Source: an uncultured Lachnospiraceae bacterium (lineage in GTDB: Bacteria; Bacillota; Clostridia; Lachnospirales; Lachnospiraceae). From it: a stretch of DNA of 34,301 nucleotides. Both the position numbers and the translations under genes were made by a program. The stretch is taken from contig CATOJE010000036.1 of NCBI GenBank assembly GCA_951800145.1, forward strand, positions 1 through 34,301, read 5' to 3'. Shown here in pieces: positions 15,967-23,945 of the stretch (within the stretch, counting starts at the first letter, position 1; every line of letters begins with the position of its first letter). Under the pieces are notes generated by a model. It was not told the DNA's origin, searched no databases, and worked only from the letters and a program-made list of their open reading frames with translations.

Positions 15967-16407
15967 ATGAACTATCGATTTTACGGCTGGGAGCATGCAG
16001 ATGTTCCCGCTATAACAGAAGAATATCAGGGGATCCGAACCCCCCGGGAGCTATACGACGCACTTACCGGCATCTGGTGCCAATATACCTGCGCACCCAG
16101 GCTCCGGGAGGGGTGGAGCCTGGAAAACCAGACCTTGGGCCAGTGCTCAATCACCGCATTTCTGGCTCAGGATATCTTCGGCGGCAAGGTCTACGGGATC
16201 CTTCGCCCCGGAGGAAATTATCACTGCTACAATGTGGTGGGAGACTGTGTCTTTGATCTGACCAGCGAGCAGTTTGGGGAAGAGGTATTAAACTACGAGG
16301 ATAATCCGGAACAGCTCCGGGAGGTACATTTTGCAAAGGAAGAGAAGCGGGAGCGGTATCGCTACCTTAGGGACCAGCTTAAGAAACGGTTCGGGGGTAA
16401 GCGATGA
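15967..16407 (+). CDS. YunG-like protein
   Basis: A 146-residue soluble protein resembling Bacillus YunG, a family of unknown function. Conserved-looking stretches are LYDALTGIWCQYTCAPRLREGW, TLGQCSITAFLAQDIFGGKV and GGNYHCYNVVGDCVFDLTSEQF. The Cys and His residues in the latter two could form a papain-like or metal site, but this is speculation. AGGTG ends six bases before the ATG, in the context CAGGTGAAGGAATG. Its stop overlaps the start of the NUDIX gene by four bases (16404-16407), so the two are coupled and may share a substrate or function. Composition returns to that of the host after the AT-rich module. Confidence 0.7.
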   Translation: MNYRFYGWEHADVPAITEEYQGIRTPRELYDALTGIWCQYTCAPRLREGWSLENQTLGQCSITAFLAQDIFGGKVYGILRPGGNYHCYNVVGDCVFDLTSEQFGEEVLNYEDNPEQLREVHFAKEEKRERYRYLRDQLKKRFGGKR

Positions 16408-17024
16408 TGAAGAATGAGCCGTGGCTCCAGTGGGCAGTGGAGCTGCAGGCTCTGGCTCAGGCGGGGTTATTCTACAGCAAGGATAGCTATGAATTGGAAC
16501 GGTATGAGAGAATCCGTGAAATTTCCGCGGAAATGCTCAGCTATAAAACAGAGATTCCTCTGGAAAAGGTAAAAGATTTATTTTGCAGTGACATCGGCTA
16601 TCAAACGCCGAAGCTTGATACAAGGGCCGCCATCTTTAGAGACGGGAAGATCTTATTAGTGCAGGAGTCAAATGGGACCTGGTCGCTCCCAGGGGGCTGG
16701 GTGGATGCAGATTGTTCGGTTGAGGAAAATACAAGAAAGGAAGTCAAGGAAGAGGCTGGGCTGGATGTGATCCCGAAGCGGATCATTGCAGTGCAGGATC
16801 GGGAAAAGCATAATCTTCCTGTCTATGCGTACAAGGTCTGCAAGATCTTTATCCTCTGCCAGGTAATCGGCGGAGCCTTTACAGAGAATATCGAAACCGT
16901 GGGATTTGACTATTTTTCTCTTGATGAGCTTCCCCTGCTGGCAGAGGAAAAAAATAATCGGGAGCAGATCCAGCTGTGCTTTGATGCGCTGCATGCAGAG
17001 CATTGGGAAACGGTGTTTGACTAA
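16404..17024 (+). CDS. NUDIX hydrolase with PF12535-type N-terminal domain (YjhB-like)
   Basis: A 206-residue NUDIX hydrolase, likely a nucleoside-diphosphate-sugar (ADP-ribose type) pyrophosphatase. Residues 1-65 form the helical N-terminal domain seen in this subgroup (QWAVELQALAQAGLFYSKD, YERYERIREIS-like). The catalytic domain follows with LDTRAAIFRDGKILLVQE and the NUDIX box GGWVDADCSVEENTRKEVKE followed by EAGL. The usual first Glu of the box is Cys and the Arg-Glu pair reads RKE; the EVKEEAG core that binds metal is intact, and such changes are common in this subgroup. It overlaps the YunG-like gene by four bases. The next gene lies on the opposite strand, 43 bases beyond its stop. Confidence 0.88.
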   Translation: MMKNEPWLQWAVELQALAQAGLFYSKDSYELERYERIREISAEMLSYKTEIPLEKVKDLFCSDIGYQTPKLDTRAAIFRDGKILLVQESNGTWSLPGGWVDADCSVEENTRKEVKEEAGLDVIPKRIIAVQDREKHNLPVYAYKVCKIFILCQVIGGAFTENIETVGFDYFSLDELPLLAEEKNNREQIQLCFDALHAEHWETVFD

Positions 17025-17067
17025 TCGATCGTTTGGCAAATAGCTGGATCAAACACGCAGATTTCTC

Positions 17068-17667
17068 TCAGGCTTCCTGCTTTTGTGACGCGGCCCCATT
17101 TTTTGCTTTGCATATAAGCTGTGTCATGGTTCCCATAGGGCAGTATACGCACCAGGAGCGGGGCTTAAATAAGACCATGGTAAGGAAGCCTAATACAGTG
17201 GAGGTAAGCATCACACTGTAGAAGCCGAAGGCAAACTGAGCCACGCCGTCAGAGAACAGGGTGCCATGGTAAGCCCAATGCCATGGGAGCTTGAATGTCC
17301 ACAGCAGCGTTACCACCGTGCCCAGATTTTTTGCCCCTGCAAAAACCAGCCAGGTGTTCCACAGCATCAGGAAGAACATAATAAAGAAAAATATCAAAAA
17401 TCCATAGCGGAAATAGGCGGACCGCATCCAGCCGGGGATATCCTTTTTCCGCGACAGCCCAAACCTGCCGCCGATGAGGGAAAATAGCTGGCCTCTGCCG
17501 CAATATCGGTTGCAGTATGCCTTATTGCCCTTTATCATCGCTATGGCGAGGGGGATAAAAAAGCAGAAAAGCCCCAGCCAAGCAAAGAGGATATTAAAAA
17601 ATCCAAGGATCAGATAAGTAAGGGAGACAATCCAAAGGTAATCATACCATTTCTTTTTTTCTTTCAT
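17068..17667 (-). CDS. Membrane 4Fe-4S binding protein, NapH/YccM-like (short)
   Basis: A 199-residue polytopic membrane protein with two cysteine motifs, CNRYCGRGQLF near residue 52 and CVYCPMGTMTQLIC near the C-terminus. These are the motifs that hold cytoplasmic 4Fe-4S clusters in NapH/NosR/RnfB-like electron carriers (Fer4_5). Four hydrophobic segments are evident. It is shorter than NapH and lacks the C-terminal ferredoxin domain, which is instead supplied by the separate ferredoxin gene upstream (ATGA overlap, 17664-17667). The frame stays open further upstream to 17928, but that reading runs antiparallel to nothing real and crosses the ferredoxin gene in another frame; ATG 17667 is the likely start. 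An electron-transfer role is inferred; the acceptor is unknown. Confidence 0.8.
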   Translation of the reverse strand: MKEKKKWYDYLWIVSLTYLILGFFNILFAWLGLFCFFIPLAIAMIKGNKAYCNRYCGRGQLFSLIGGRFGLSRKKDIPGWMRSAYFRYGFLIFFFIMFFLMLWNTWLVFAGAKNLGTVVTLLWTFKLPWHWAYHGTLFSDGVAQFAFGFYSVMLTSTVLGFLTMVLFKPRSWCVYCPMGTMTQLICKAKNGAASQKQEA

Positions 17668-17861
17668 GCTTCTGTCACCTCCAATGAGATAATGCTTGCA
17701 GGGCATTCTTTGACACATTTCCCGCATCCCACACATAATTCCCGGTCGATGACCGCATAGATGCCATGGGGAATCGTGATTGCGCTCCGCGGACAAATCC
17801 TTGCGCAGCATCCGCAGGCAACACATTCCTGGGTACTGACGATTGCTTTCCTTTTTGCCAT
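17664..17861 (-). CDS. 2[4Fe-4S] ferredoxin-type protein
   Basis: A 65-residue small iron-sulphur protein. Two cluster motifs are seen: CVACGCCARICP (CxxCxxCxxxCP) and CVGCGKCVKECP. On the minus strand AAGGAG lies seven bases before the ATG. It shares an ATGA overlap with the membrane 4Fe-4S protein, so it probably delivers or accepts electrons for that partner. A TATAAT-like -10 and a TGTGAC/GTCACA palindrome lie upstream, suggesting control by a CRP/FNR-family regulator responding to redox state or oxygen. Confidence 0.9.
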   Translation of the reverse strand: MAKRKAIVSTQECVACGCCARICPRSAITIPHGIYAVIDRELCVGCGKCVKECPASIISLEVTEA

Positions 17862-17887
17862 GGTAAAACTCCTTTTGTTTTTTCTTT

Positions 17888-17929
17888 ATTATACAGGAGG
17901 AAAAGGATTGCTTCTGTGACGAAGTCACA
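17888..17929 (-). promoter_or_regulatory. Ferredoxin operon promoter with CRP/FNR-like palindrome
   Basis: On the minus strand, TATAAT (plus-strand ATTATA, 17888-17893) lies about 25 bases before the ferredoxin start. TGTGACGAAGTCACA at 17915-17929 is a perfect inverted repeat with 6-base arms and a 3-base centre. It overlaps the expected -35 position, which has no consensus hexamer. The arms match the TGTGA/TCACA half-sites of CRP/FNR proteins, with a 5-base rather than 6-base gap. Confidence 0.6.
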
Positions 17930-17959
17930 TTGCGGCGCTCTTTAGTGTTTTTTCAGTAG

Positions 17960-18170
17960 TTGTAATTTCCAAGACATATGATATACTGATGGAAGGGTGC
18001 CAGGGATTTACTTTTGTGTTTATCTGGGGGAAACAGCAAATCAAGAGGTATCCAGCGCCAGGGCACGGGAGATCGCGGTTTCACTGATAAAAGCGCTGGC
18101 AAAGGAAAATTACTGGATTGGAAGCATAAGGATCGAGAACGACAGTCTATAACAGTCTGTCGTTCTTTTT
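17960..18170 (+). ncRNA. Self-contained short transcription unit: small RNA or 51-codon gene/remnant
   Basis: This is part of a 527-base stretch (17862-18388) without a recognisable gene. TTGTAA 17960-17965 and TATACT 17982-17987 (16-base spacing) form a promoter. AGAACGACAG 18136-18145 pairs with CTGTCGTTCT 18157-18166 followed by T, forming a terminator. The RNA between, about 175 nt, can fold CCAGCGC 18052-18058 with GCGCTGG 18093-18099. It also contains a GTG-started frame at 17997-18152 with a protein-like sequence (IYFCVYLGETANQEV, then AREIAVSLIKALAKENYW) and no clear ribosome site. I cannot decide between a small RNA, a small protein and the tail of a lost gene. Confidence 0.45.
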
Positions 18171-18253
18171 ATATACCTTGATAAATTCATAGGATGAATA
18201 CAGGTAAAATAGGAAAAAATACAAGAATATTTAAAAAACATAGTATAAATATC

Positions 18254-18282
18254 TTGACATCCCTAAGAAAATAGTGTATTAT
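18254..18282 (+). promoter_or_regulatory. Promoter of the GntR/TRAP cluster
   Basis: TTGACA at 18254-18259 and TATTAT at 18277-18282 are separated by exactly 17 bases, a near-consensus sigma-A promoter. Transcription would begin near 18289, giving a leader of about 100 bases ahead of the GntR-family gene. Confidence 0.85.
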
Positions 18283-18378
18283 ACCAAATAGATAGTATGA
18301 ATTGCCAATAAGCATAAAAAATAGTTGTGCAAAGCGTCATATTGGTATATTCTGATAATAAATCATACTTATTGGAGG
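18281..18378 (+). promoter_or_regulatory. Inverted-repeat operator/leader before the GntR gene
   Basis: ATACCAA at 18281-18287 (overlapping the -10) is mirrored by TTGGTAT at 18342-18348. CCAATAAG at 18305-18312 is mirrored by CTTATTGG at 18368-18375, which abuts the GGAGG ribosome site. GTATGA at 18295-18300 is mirrored by TCATAC at 18363-18368. These may be half-sites for the FCD regulator encoded next, or RNA helices that cover the ribosome site. Confidence 0.45.
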
Positions 18379-18388
18379 AATATACAGA

Positions 18389-19087
18389 ATGGGAAATCAG
18401 TCAGAGACATTAGTGGATAAGGTAGTGAACCGCTTTATTGAATCGGCAGGAAGGGAAGGCTATACTGCAGGGAAAAAGCTTCCGATTCAGGATGTGATGC
18501 AGAAGACATATGGAGTAAGCCGGAACACCATGCGGGAGGCCTTGAAAAAGCTGGAAACCATGGGAATTGTCAGCATTCGGCAGGGTGATGGGACCTACTT
18601 TAACGGACTGGAAATGCAGGCCGATATCAGCCGTCTGTATCCGCTTCTTCAGTTAAATGATACAGATCTGGATGAACTGATGGAAGCGCGAAAGATTTTA
18701 GAGACAAAGACAGCGGAAATGGCTGCCCTGCGGGCAACGGAGGAGGATATTAAAGGATTGGAGGAATTACTCCAAAGAATGGAGAAATGCAGAGATGAAA
18801 TCAGCCAATATACGGAAAATGATTCTAAATTTCACTTATGCATTGCAAAATCATCCCATAATTCGATTATTTACAAATTTGTGAAGCTAATCTATGACAT
18901 GATGAATGCGCAGCAGGAGGAGATCGCCAAGATGCCTCACCTCCCTAATATTTCTTATGCCTATCATTTGGATCTTGTAAAATATATTAAAGAACGGAAT
19001 CCAAAGCAGGCAGCTGAGCTTATGCTGGAGCACATCGAGAACGCGCACCAGCGTCTAAAACGGTCAAAAATGAATAACGGGTTGTGA
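18389..19087 (+). CDS. GntR-family transcriptional regulator, FCD (FadR) subfamily
   Basis: A 232-residue regulator. The winged helix-turn-helix is at the N-terminus: KKLPIQDVMQKTYGVSRNTM, then REALKKLETMGIVSIRQGDG. The ligand-binding FCD domain follows, with LDELMEARKILETKTAEMAA, ENDSKFHLCIAKSSHN (Asp and His of the metal/ligand site) and AAELMLEHIENAH. Members sense organic acids or amino-acid derivatives. It is first in a co-directional cluster of catabolic and transport genes, so it most likely controls them and itself. TTGGAGG lies eleven bases before the ATG. A strong promoter with nested inverted repeats precedes it. Confidence 0.92.
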   Translation: MGNQSETLVDKVVNRFIESAGREGYTAGKKLPIQDVMQKTYGVSRNTMREALKKLETMGIVSIRQGDGTYFNGLEMQADISRLYPLLQLNDTDLDELMEARKILETKTAEMAALRATEEDIKGLEELLQRMEKCRDEISQYTENDSKFHLCIAKSSHNSIIYKFVKLIYDMMNAQQEEIAKMPHLPNISYAYHLDLVKYIKERNPKQAAELMLEHIENAHQRLKRSKMNNGL

Positions 19088-19121
19088 ACTGCCCAACAAT
19101 AAGCCATAGGAGAGGATGCCA

Positions 19122-20384
19122 ATGAAAAACCAGTATTTCTTAGGACTTAAATGTATCAAATGCGGTAAAATCTATGGTCCGGATTCGGATCTGCTGCTAT
19201 GTCCGGAATGTAACAATCTCTTAGACCCTCAATACGATTATGAAAGACTGAAAAAGGACTGGAATACTCTAGGTATTTCTGAAAGGCCCAATGATATTTG
19301 GAAATTTCGTGAATTACTTCCTGTCATTGATTTCGATCAGATCGTTACCTTAGGCGAGGGAGGCGCTCCGTTTTTAAAGTGTCCCGAATTCGCAAAGGAA
19401 CTGGGCATCGCTGAATTTTATATTTTAAATGATGCATCTCAGCCAACTGGTTCCCTGAAGGATCGCTCCATTGCAATTACTGCCACAAAGGCCAGGGAGT
19501 TTGGATATCAAGTATTATCCTGCGATTCTACAGGAAATAAGGCGGCATCCACAGCGGGCTACGCGGCGAGGGCAGGCATGCAGAGCATTGTATTTTGTCC
19601 GGAGGAAACTCCTAAGCAAAAGCTGGAGCAGGCATTATTCTATGGAGCAAATCTGGTGAGAGTAGCCGGACACTATTCCCAGGTAAACGCTTTCTATCGT
19701 GAGATGGTTGCCAGCAGAAGGTATCACTGGTATGACTGCGGAACCGATAATCCATTCCGCTACGAAGGAAAAAAGACGTATGGGTATGAGATTGCAGTGA
19801 ATTTAGGATTAAAGGCGCCGGACTATCTATTACAGCCTGCAGCAGGAGGAATGTCTATTGTAAAGGCCTGGAAAGGCTTTAAGGAATTTCAGGCCATAGG
19901 GCTTATCAATCATCTTCCAAAACTGGTTGCATGTCAGGCAGAGAACTGCGGGCCGATTGCAGATGCATTCAGCGCTGGAATGGATTCTGTGCCAGGAATC
20001 GATAAAGGTCCTACCATTGCAAGTGCCATCGCGGTATCCAATCCGGGTTTACTGGGCGATGAAGCGCTTCATGCAGTACGAGGAAGCGGTGGCTGCGGGA
20101 TAAAGGTATCGGATGAAGAGCTGCTAAGGGTATGGGAGCGCCTTGGAAGAGCCGGCATATTTTGTGAACCTTCCTCTGCAATTTCGGTTGCATCCGCCTA
20201 TAAAATGGCTGAGAGCCATAAGCTAAAGCCAACCGATGTACTGGTAGCAGTCGTTACTGGCTCCGGATTTAAGGATGGGATCACCTTATCAAGCAATGTA
20301 GAAATCCCTGCAGCTGTGGTAAATGGCAAAGAGGAATTTTACTCCAAGCTGGAGGAAATTCAGGCCAGAATATCCGCGCACTGA
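19122..20384 (+). CDS. Threonine-synthase-like PLP-dependent enzyme
   Basis: A 420-residue fold-type II PLP enzyme most like threonine synthases. The N-terminus has a rubredoxin-like CxxC...CxxC pair (Cys 11, 14, 27, 30), seen in one branch of threonine synthases. The Schiff-base lysine is in TGSLKDRS (Lys113). SCDSTGNKAAS is the substrate/cofactor loop and VVTGSGFKDG the C-terminal phosphate-binding part. ATG 19116 exists too, but AGGAG at 19108-19112 is only three bases from it, so ATG 19122 is preferred. In a catabolic cluster with RidA, glycerate kinase and an enolase-like gene, a housekeeping threonine-making role is doubtful. A beta-elimination or deamination of a hydroxy- or phospho-amino acid is as likely. 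Confidence 0.82.
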   Translation: MKNQYFLGLKCIKCGKIYGPDSDLLLCPECNNLLDPQYDYERLKKDWNTLGISERPNDIWKFRELLPVIDFDQIVTLGEGGAPFLKCPEFAKELGIAEFYILNDASQPTGSLKDRSIAITATKAREFGYQVLSCDSTGNKAASTAGYAARAGMQSIVFCPEETPKQKLEQALFYGANLVRVAGHYSQVNAFYREMVASRRYHWYDCGTDNPFRYEGKKTYGYEIAVNLGLKAPDYLLQPAAGGMSIVKAWKGFKEFQAIGLINHLPKLVACQAENCGPIADAFSAGMDSVPGIDKGPTIASAIAVSNPGLLGDEALHAVRGSGGCGIKVSDEELLRVWERLGRAGIFCEPSSAISVASAYKMAESHKLKPTDVLVAVVTGSGFKDGITLSSNVEIPAAVVNGKEEFYSKLEEIQARISAH

Positions 20385-20460
20385 CCACGGCCCACATGGG
20401 GTGAACCCGAATCCTTCAGGGGATTTAAGATTAAAGGAAAAAGATAAGAGGAGGTACGAA

Positions 20461-21493
20461 ATGAATAGGAAAAAATTAGCAGCACTCGCCTTGATTTCAT
20501 CGGTCGCATTATCCTGTGCGGCGTGTTCATCCCCACAGCAAGGCGCCACGGCCCAGAGCCCAGGGGAGCCGGCGGAATCCGCATCATCAGACAAAAGCGC
20601 GGAAAAGGCCCGGCAGAATATTTCAGTTGTGACAGGGCCTGTGGGCGGCTCTATGTATGTAATATCCGGGGCCTGGGCGGACCTTGTCAATAAAAAGAGC
20701 GCCTACCTTCAGGTTACGAATCAGGTAGGCGGCGGTTCTGCGTACTGTGCCAGGGTGCTGGGAAATGGGGAAGCGGATTTTGCTATGGTGGGGAATGACG
20801 TTGCCTATTACGCAAGGAATGGAGAGGGGGTTTTTGAAGGGGAGGCAGTTGAAAATCTGGTTTGCATCGGAGCTCTTTACGCGGAGGGGTTTCACACCAT
20901 TGTGAGGAAAAGCAGCGAATTAAATTCCATTGAAGACAGTCGCGAATCATAAAACAGTAACCGTAGGCCCTCCGGGAAGCGGGACCCTGACAAATTCGGA
21001 ACGTGTATTGGATGCATATGGGCTTACATTCGAAGATGTAAAGGCAAAGGAATTAGACTTTACAGAAAGTGCAGAGGCGATTCGGGATGGCCATGTGGAT
21101 GCTGCCTTTTACATGACCGGGGTGCCTTACGGCCCGGTTACAGATATTTCCATTACGCAGCCGATTAATGTATTAGGATTAAATCAGGATGCCATCCATA
21201 AGCTTCTGGAAGAATATCCCTTCCTTGTGGCCATTCATTATCCGGAAAATACCTATGAGGGAACCGGCGGATTTGATACTGTTGCTGTACGCATGCTTAT
21301 TACAACCACAGAGGACATGGATGAAGACATTGTATATGATTTGACAAAGCTGCTGGTTGAACAGATCGATTCAATTTCTAATACCCATTCCTGTGGAACT
21401 ACCATCAGCAAGGATACGCTTCTGGACGGCCTTAGCATCCCCCTTCATCCAGGCGCACAAAGGTATTATAAAGAAATCGGAATGCTACAGTAG
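20461..21493 (+). pseudogene. TAXI-family TRAP solute-binding lipoprotein, frameshifted
   Basis: A TAXI-type solute receptor for the permease encoded next. The first frame (20461-20952) gives a lipoprotein signal, MNRKKLAALALISSVALSCA with Cys19 or Cys22 as lipid site. The mature part includes VTGPVGGSMYVISGAWADLV and GGGSAYCARVLGNGEADFAM, both typical TAXI segments. It stops abruptly after IVRKSSELNSIED. The family then continues with VGPPGSGT, which is found one frame over, in the frame ending at 21493. One extra base near 20940-20947 (the GTCGCGAATC stretch), or loss of two, accounts for it. AGGAGG precedes ATG 20461. Without the shift the protein would be about 343 residues, a normal length. 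No homopolymer is at the site, so slippage is unlikely; a real mutation or sequencing error is possible. Confidence 0.88.
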
Positions 21494-21557
21494 ATATCTT
21501 ATGGAGGCGCAGGGCATCCTTACTATGCCTTGCGCTAAAATCAATTAGGAGAAAAAT

Positions 21558-23438
21558 ATGTCTGAAGAAAAAAGTGATATCCGGGATAGGCGGATCGAGT
21601 ATCTGATTACAGCTGTGGCCATTGGCCTATCGTTGTTTCAGATTTATACTTCGATTTTTGGCACATTGCTGGGATATAAGCAAAGAATAATCCATTTAAC
21701 GGCAATTTTAATCTTAACCTATCTGCTTTATGATCGGAGAGGAAAGGGAAGAAAAAAGAAATGTTCCCTCACAGCACTTCTTATTACATTGATTCTTATT
21801 GCTTCTATCAGCTATATCTTTGCAAACTATTCCACCATTGCACTGCGGATCGGAAATCCAAATACCGTTGATTTAATCATAGGCGTGATTTATATCATAC
21901 TGGTACTGGAGGGCACGAGACGGACCGTGGGATGGCCGCTGGTAATTATTACAGGCGTCTTTCTTGTGTACTGCTTGGCAGGGCCGTATATCCCGGGAAT
22001 GCTTGGGCACAGAGGGGTTTCCATGAAACGCCTGATTGATCATATGTTTATGACAACAGAGGGGATTTTCGGTGCTCCCTTGGGAACCTCTGCCACCAGC
22101 ATTGCAATCTTTGTAATTTTTGGCGCGTTTCTTGAAGTCACTCACGGCGGGGATATGTTTATTGACATAGCAGTGGCACTGACTGGGAAAAAAGCGGGCG
22201 GCCCTGCAAAAGCAGCTGTAATTTCCAGTGCGTTAATGGAAACGATTTCTGGAAGCTCCATTGCGAATGTAGTGTCCACAGGTACTTTCACAATTCCTCT
22301 GATGAAAAAATCTGGTTATAGCAAAGAATTTGCAGGGGCAGTAGAGGCGGTTGCGTCTACTGGAGGGCAGATCATGCCGCCGGTTATGGGAGCCGCCGCA
22401 TTTTTAATGATTGATTATACACGCCAGCCCTATTCGGATATTATGATTGCAGCCATATTTCCGGCGGTGATCTATTTCTTAAGTGTTTATGTTTCCGTTC
22501 ATTTAGAGGCAAAAAAGTGTAATTTAAGCGGCATTGAGGAAAAGGCAGACATTAAGAAAATGATGCGGGACCGCGGCCACTTACTGCTCCCTCTCTTTAT
22601 CATCCTTGGCCTTCTCATCACTGGCGCCACTCCCATGAAGTCTGCTGTATGGGGGATTATCTCCCTGGTGGCCCTGGCCATGGCCAGAAGGACAACAAGG
22701 TTTCATCCGGCAAGCATATTCTCTGCTTTGAAAACCGCGGCAATCGGACTAATTCCTGTGGCCATCGCCTGTGCCTCCGCAGGAATTGTTTCCGGAATTA
22801 TATCCTTAACCGTCGTGGGGCTGAAGCTTGCCAGCTATATCGAGATCATAGCAAATGGAAATTTGTTTCTTGCGTTAATTCTGACGATGCTGGCCTGTGT
22901 TATACTGGGCATGGGATTGCCCACAGTTGCAACCTATGTTGTTTTGATTACGATTGTGGGGCCAGTACTCACTAATATGGGAGTCCCTGTGTTAGCTGCC
23001 CATTTGTTTGTATTTTATTTTGGCGTGGTAGCGGATATTACGCCGCCGGTGGCATTAGCCGCCTATGCGGCTGCCGGTATTTCCGGGGGAAATTCCTTTA
23101 AAACCGGTATTACTGCTACGGGAATTGCAGCCGGAGGCTTTCTGGTGCCATATGTATTTGCCGCAGCGCCTCAGATGCTGCTACATGTGGGAAATGGCAT
23201 AATAGCGGGTATCTTAACCGCTCTGCCGGTATTTGCCACTGCCTTTATGGGAGTCATTATGCTGAATGCCGCAGTCATTGGATATCTGCTGAAAAGCTGC
23301 AGAGTCTGTGAGAGAGTCCTGCTGGCATCCGGGGCGCTTGCTTTGATTTATCCGGGAGCCATAACCGATGTTATCGGGTTGATTTGCTTGACTATTATTA
23401 GCGGAATCCAGTGGTTTACTTTAAAAAGAAAGGATTGA
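21558..23438 (+). CDS. TRAP transporter fused permease (DctQM-like, TAXI type)
   Basis: A 626-residue polytopic membrane protein in which the small DctQ-like and large DctM-like subunits are fused, as is usual for TAXI-TRAP systems. The N-terminal quarter holds several helices. The DctM part shows GGPAKAAVISSALMETISGS, GGQIMPPVMGAAAFLM, LGMGLPTVATYVVL and VADITPPVALAAYAAAGISG, all typical of the family. It would use the sodium or proton gradient to import the ligand caught by the upstream receptor, which is frameshifted in this sequence. Spacing to RidA is seven bases, implying one transcript. Intact. Confidence 0.95.
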   Translation: MSEEKSDIRDRRIEYLITAVAIGLSLFQIYTSIFGTLLGYKQRIIHLTAILILTYLLYDRRGKGRKKKCSLTALLITLILIASISYIFANYSTIALRIGNPNTVDLIIGVIYIILVLEGTRRTVGWPLVIITGVFLVYCLAGPYIPGMLGHRGVSMKRLIDHMFMTTEGIFGAPLGTSATSIAIFVIFGAFLEVTHGGDMFIDIAVALTGKKAGGPAKAAVISSALMETISGSSIANVVSTGTFTIPLMKKSGYSKEFAGAVEAVASTGGQIMPPVMGAAAFLMIDYTRQPYSDIMIAAIFPAVIYFLSVYVSVHLEAKKCNLSGIEEKADIKKMMRDRGHLLLPLFIILGLLITGATPMKSAVWGIISLVALAMARRTTRFHPASIFSALKTAAIGLIPVAIACASAGIVSGIISLTVVGLKLASYIEIIANGNLFLALILTMLACVILGMGLPTVATYVVLITIVGPVLTNMGVPVLAAHLFVFYFGVVADITPPVALAAYAAAGISGGNSFKTGITATGIAAGGFLVPYVFAAAPQMLLHVGNGIIAGILTALPVFATAFMGVIMLNAAVIGYLLKSCRVCERVLLASGALALIYPGAITDVIGLICLTIISGIQWFTLKRKD

Positions 23439-23445
23439 AAGCAGT

Positions 23446-23919
23446 ATGAGAATCGAAGAAAAAATAAAAGCGATGGGGCTGGAGCTTCCCGAGGCCCCTG
23501 TGCCGGTAGGCGCCTATATCCCGGTACAGATCAGCGGAAATATTGCATATTTATCAGGACAGACCTCCAGGATAAACGGGGTGCGGCGGTATGTAGGAAA
23601 GGTGGGCGACACGGTCAGTGAGGAGGAAGCATATCTCTCTTCCAGAGACGCCTGCTTAAACTGTCTGGCCGCGCTGAAGGCAGCAATTGGAGACTTAGAT
23701 AAGGTAAAGAAAACCTTGAAGCTTGTAGGCTTTGTAAACAGTGCTCCCGGGTTTAATCAGCAGCCAAGAGTAATTAACGGGGCTTCGGATCTCCTATACG
23801 AATTATATGGTGAAAATGGACGCCATGCCCGCTCGGCTGTAGGTGTGCAGGAGCTCCCCTTTCATGCATCCGTGGAATTAGAAATGATTCTTGAATTAAA
23901 GACTTCAGAGGATATGTAA
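23446..23919 (+). CDS. RidA/YjgF-family protein
   Basis: A 157-residue member of the longer RidA-like branch. RidA proteins hydrolyse reactive enamine/imine intermediates (such as 2-aminoacrylate) released by PLP enzymes. Visible features are LELPEAPVPVGAYIPVQISG, AYLSGQT, the LNCLAALKAAIGDLDKVKK helix and HARSAVGVQELPFHASVELE, which contains the substrate-contacting arginine and the C-terminal glutamate. It lies seven bases after the permease and ahead of the glycerate kinase. Its presence suggests that the PLP enzyme of this cluster makes an unstable imine. Confidence 0.92.
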   Translation: MRIEEKIKAMGLELPEAPVPVGAYIPVQISGNIAYLSGQTSRINGVRRYVGKVGDTVSEEEAYLSSRDACLNCLAALKAAIGDLDKVKKTLKLVGFVNSAPGFNQQPRVINGASDLLYELYGENGRHARSAVGVQELPFHASVELEMILELKTSEDM

Positions 23920-23945
23920 ATAAAATCTTGAATCAGGGGGAAGAT

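Noticed and set aside
17668-17928. An 87-residue N-terminal extension of the minus-strand membrane 4Fe-4S protein
   Set aside because: It lies over the ferredoxin gene in another frame; the ferredoxin has two intact cluster motifs and a good ribosome site, so it is the real gene.
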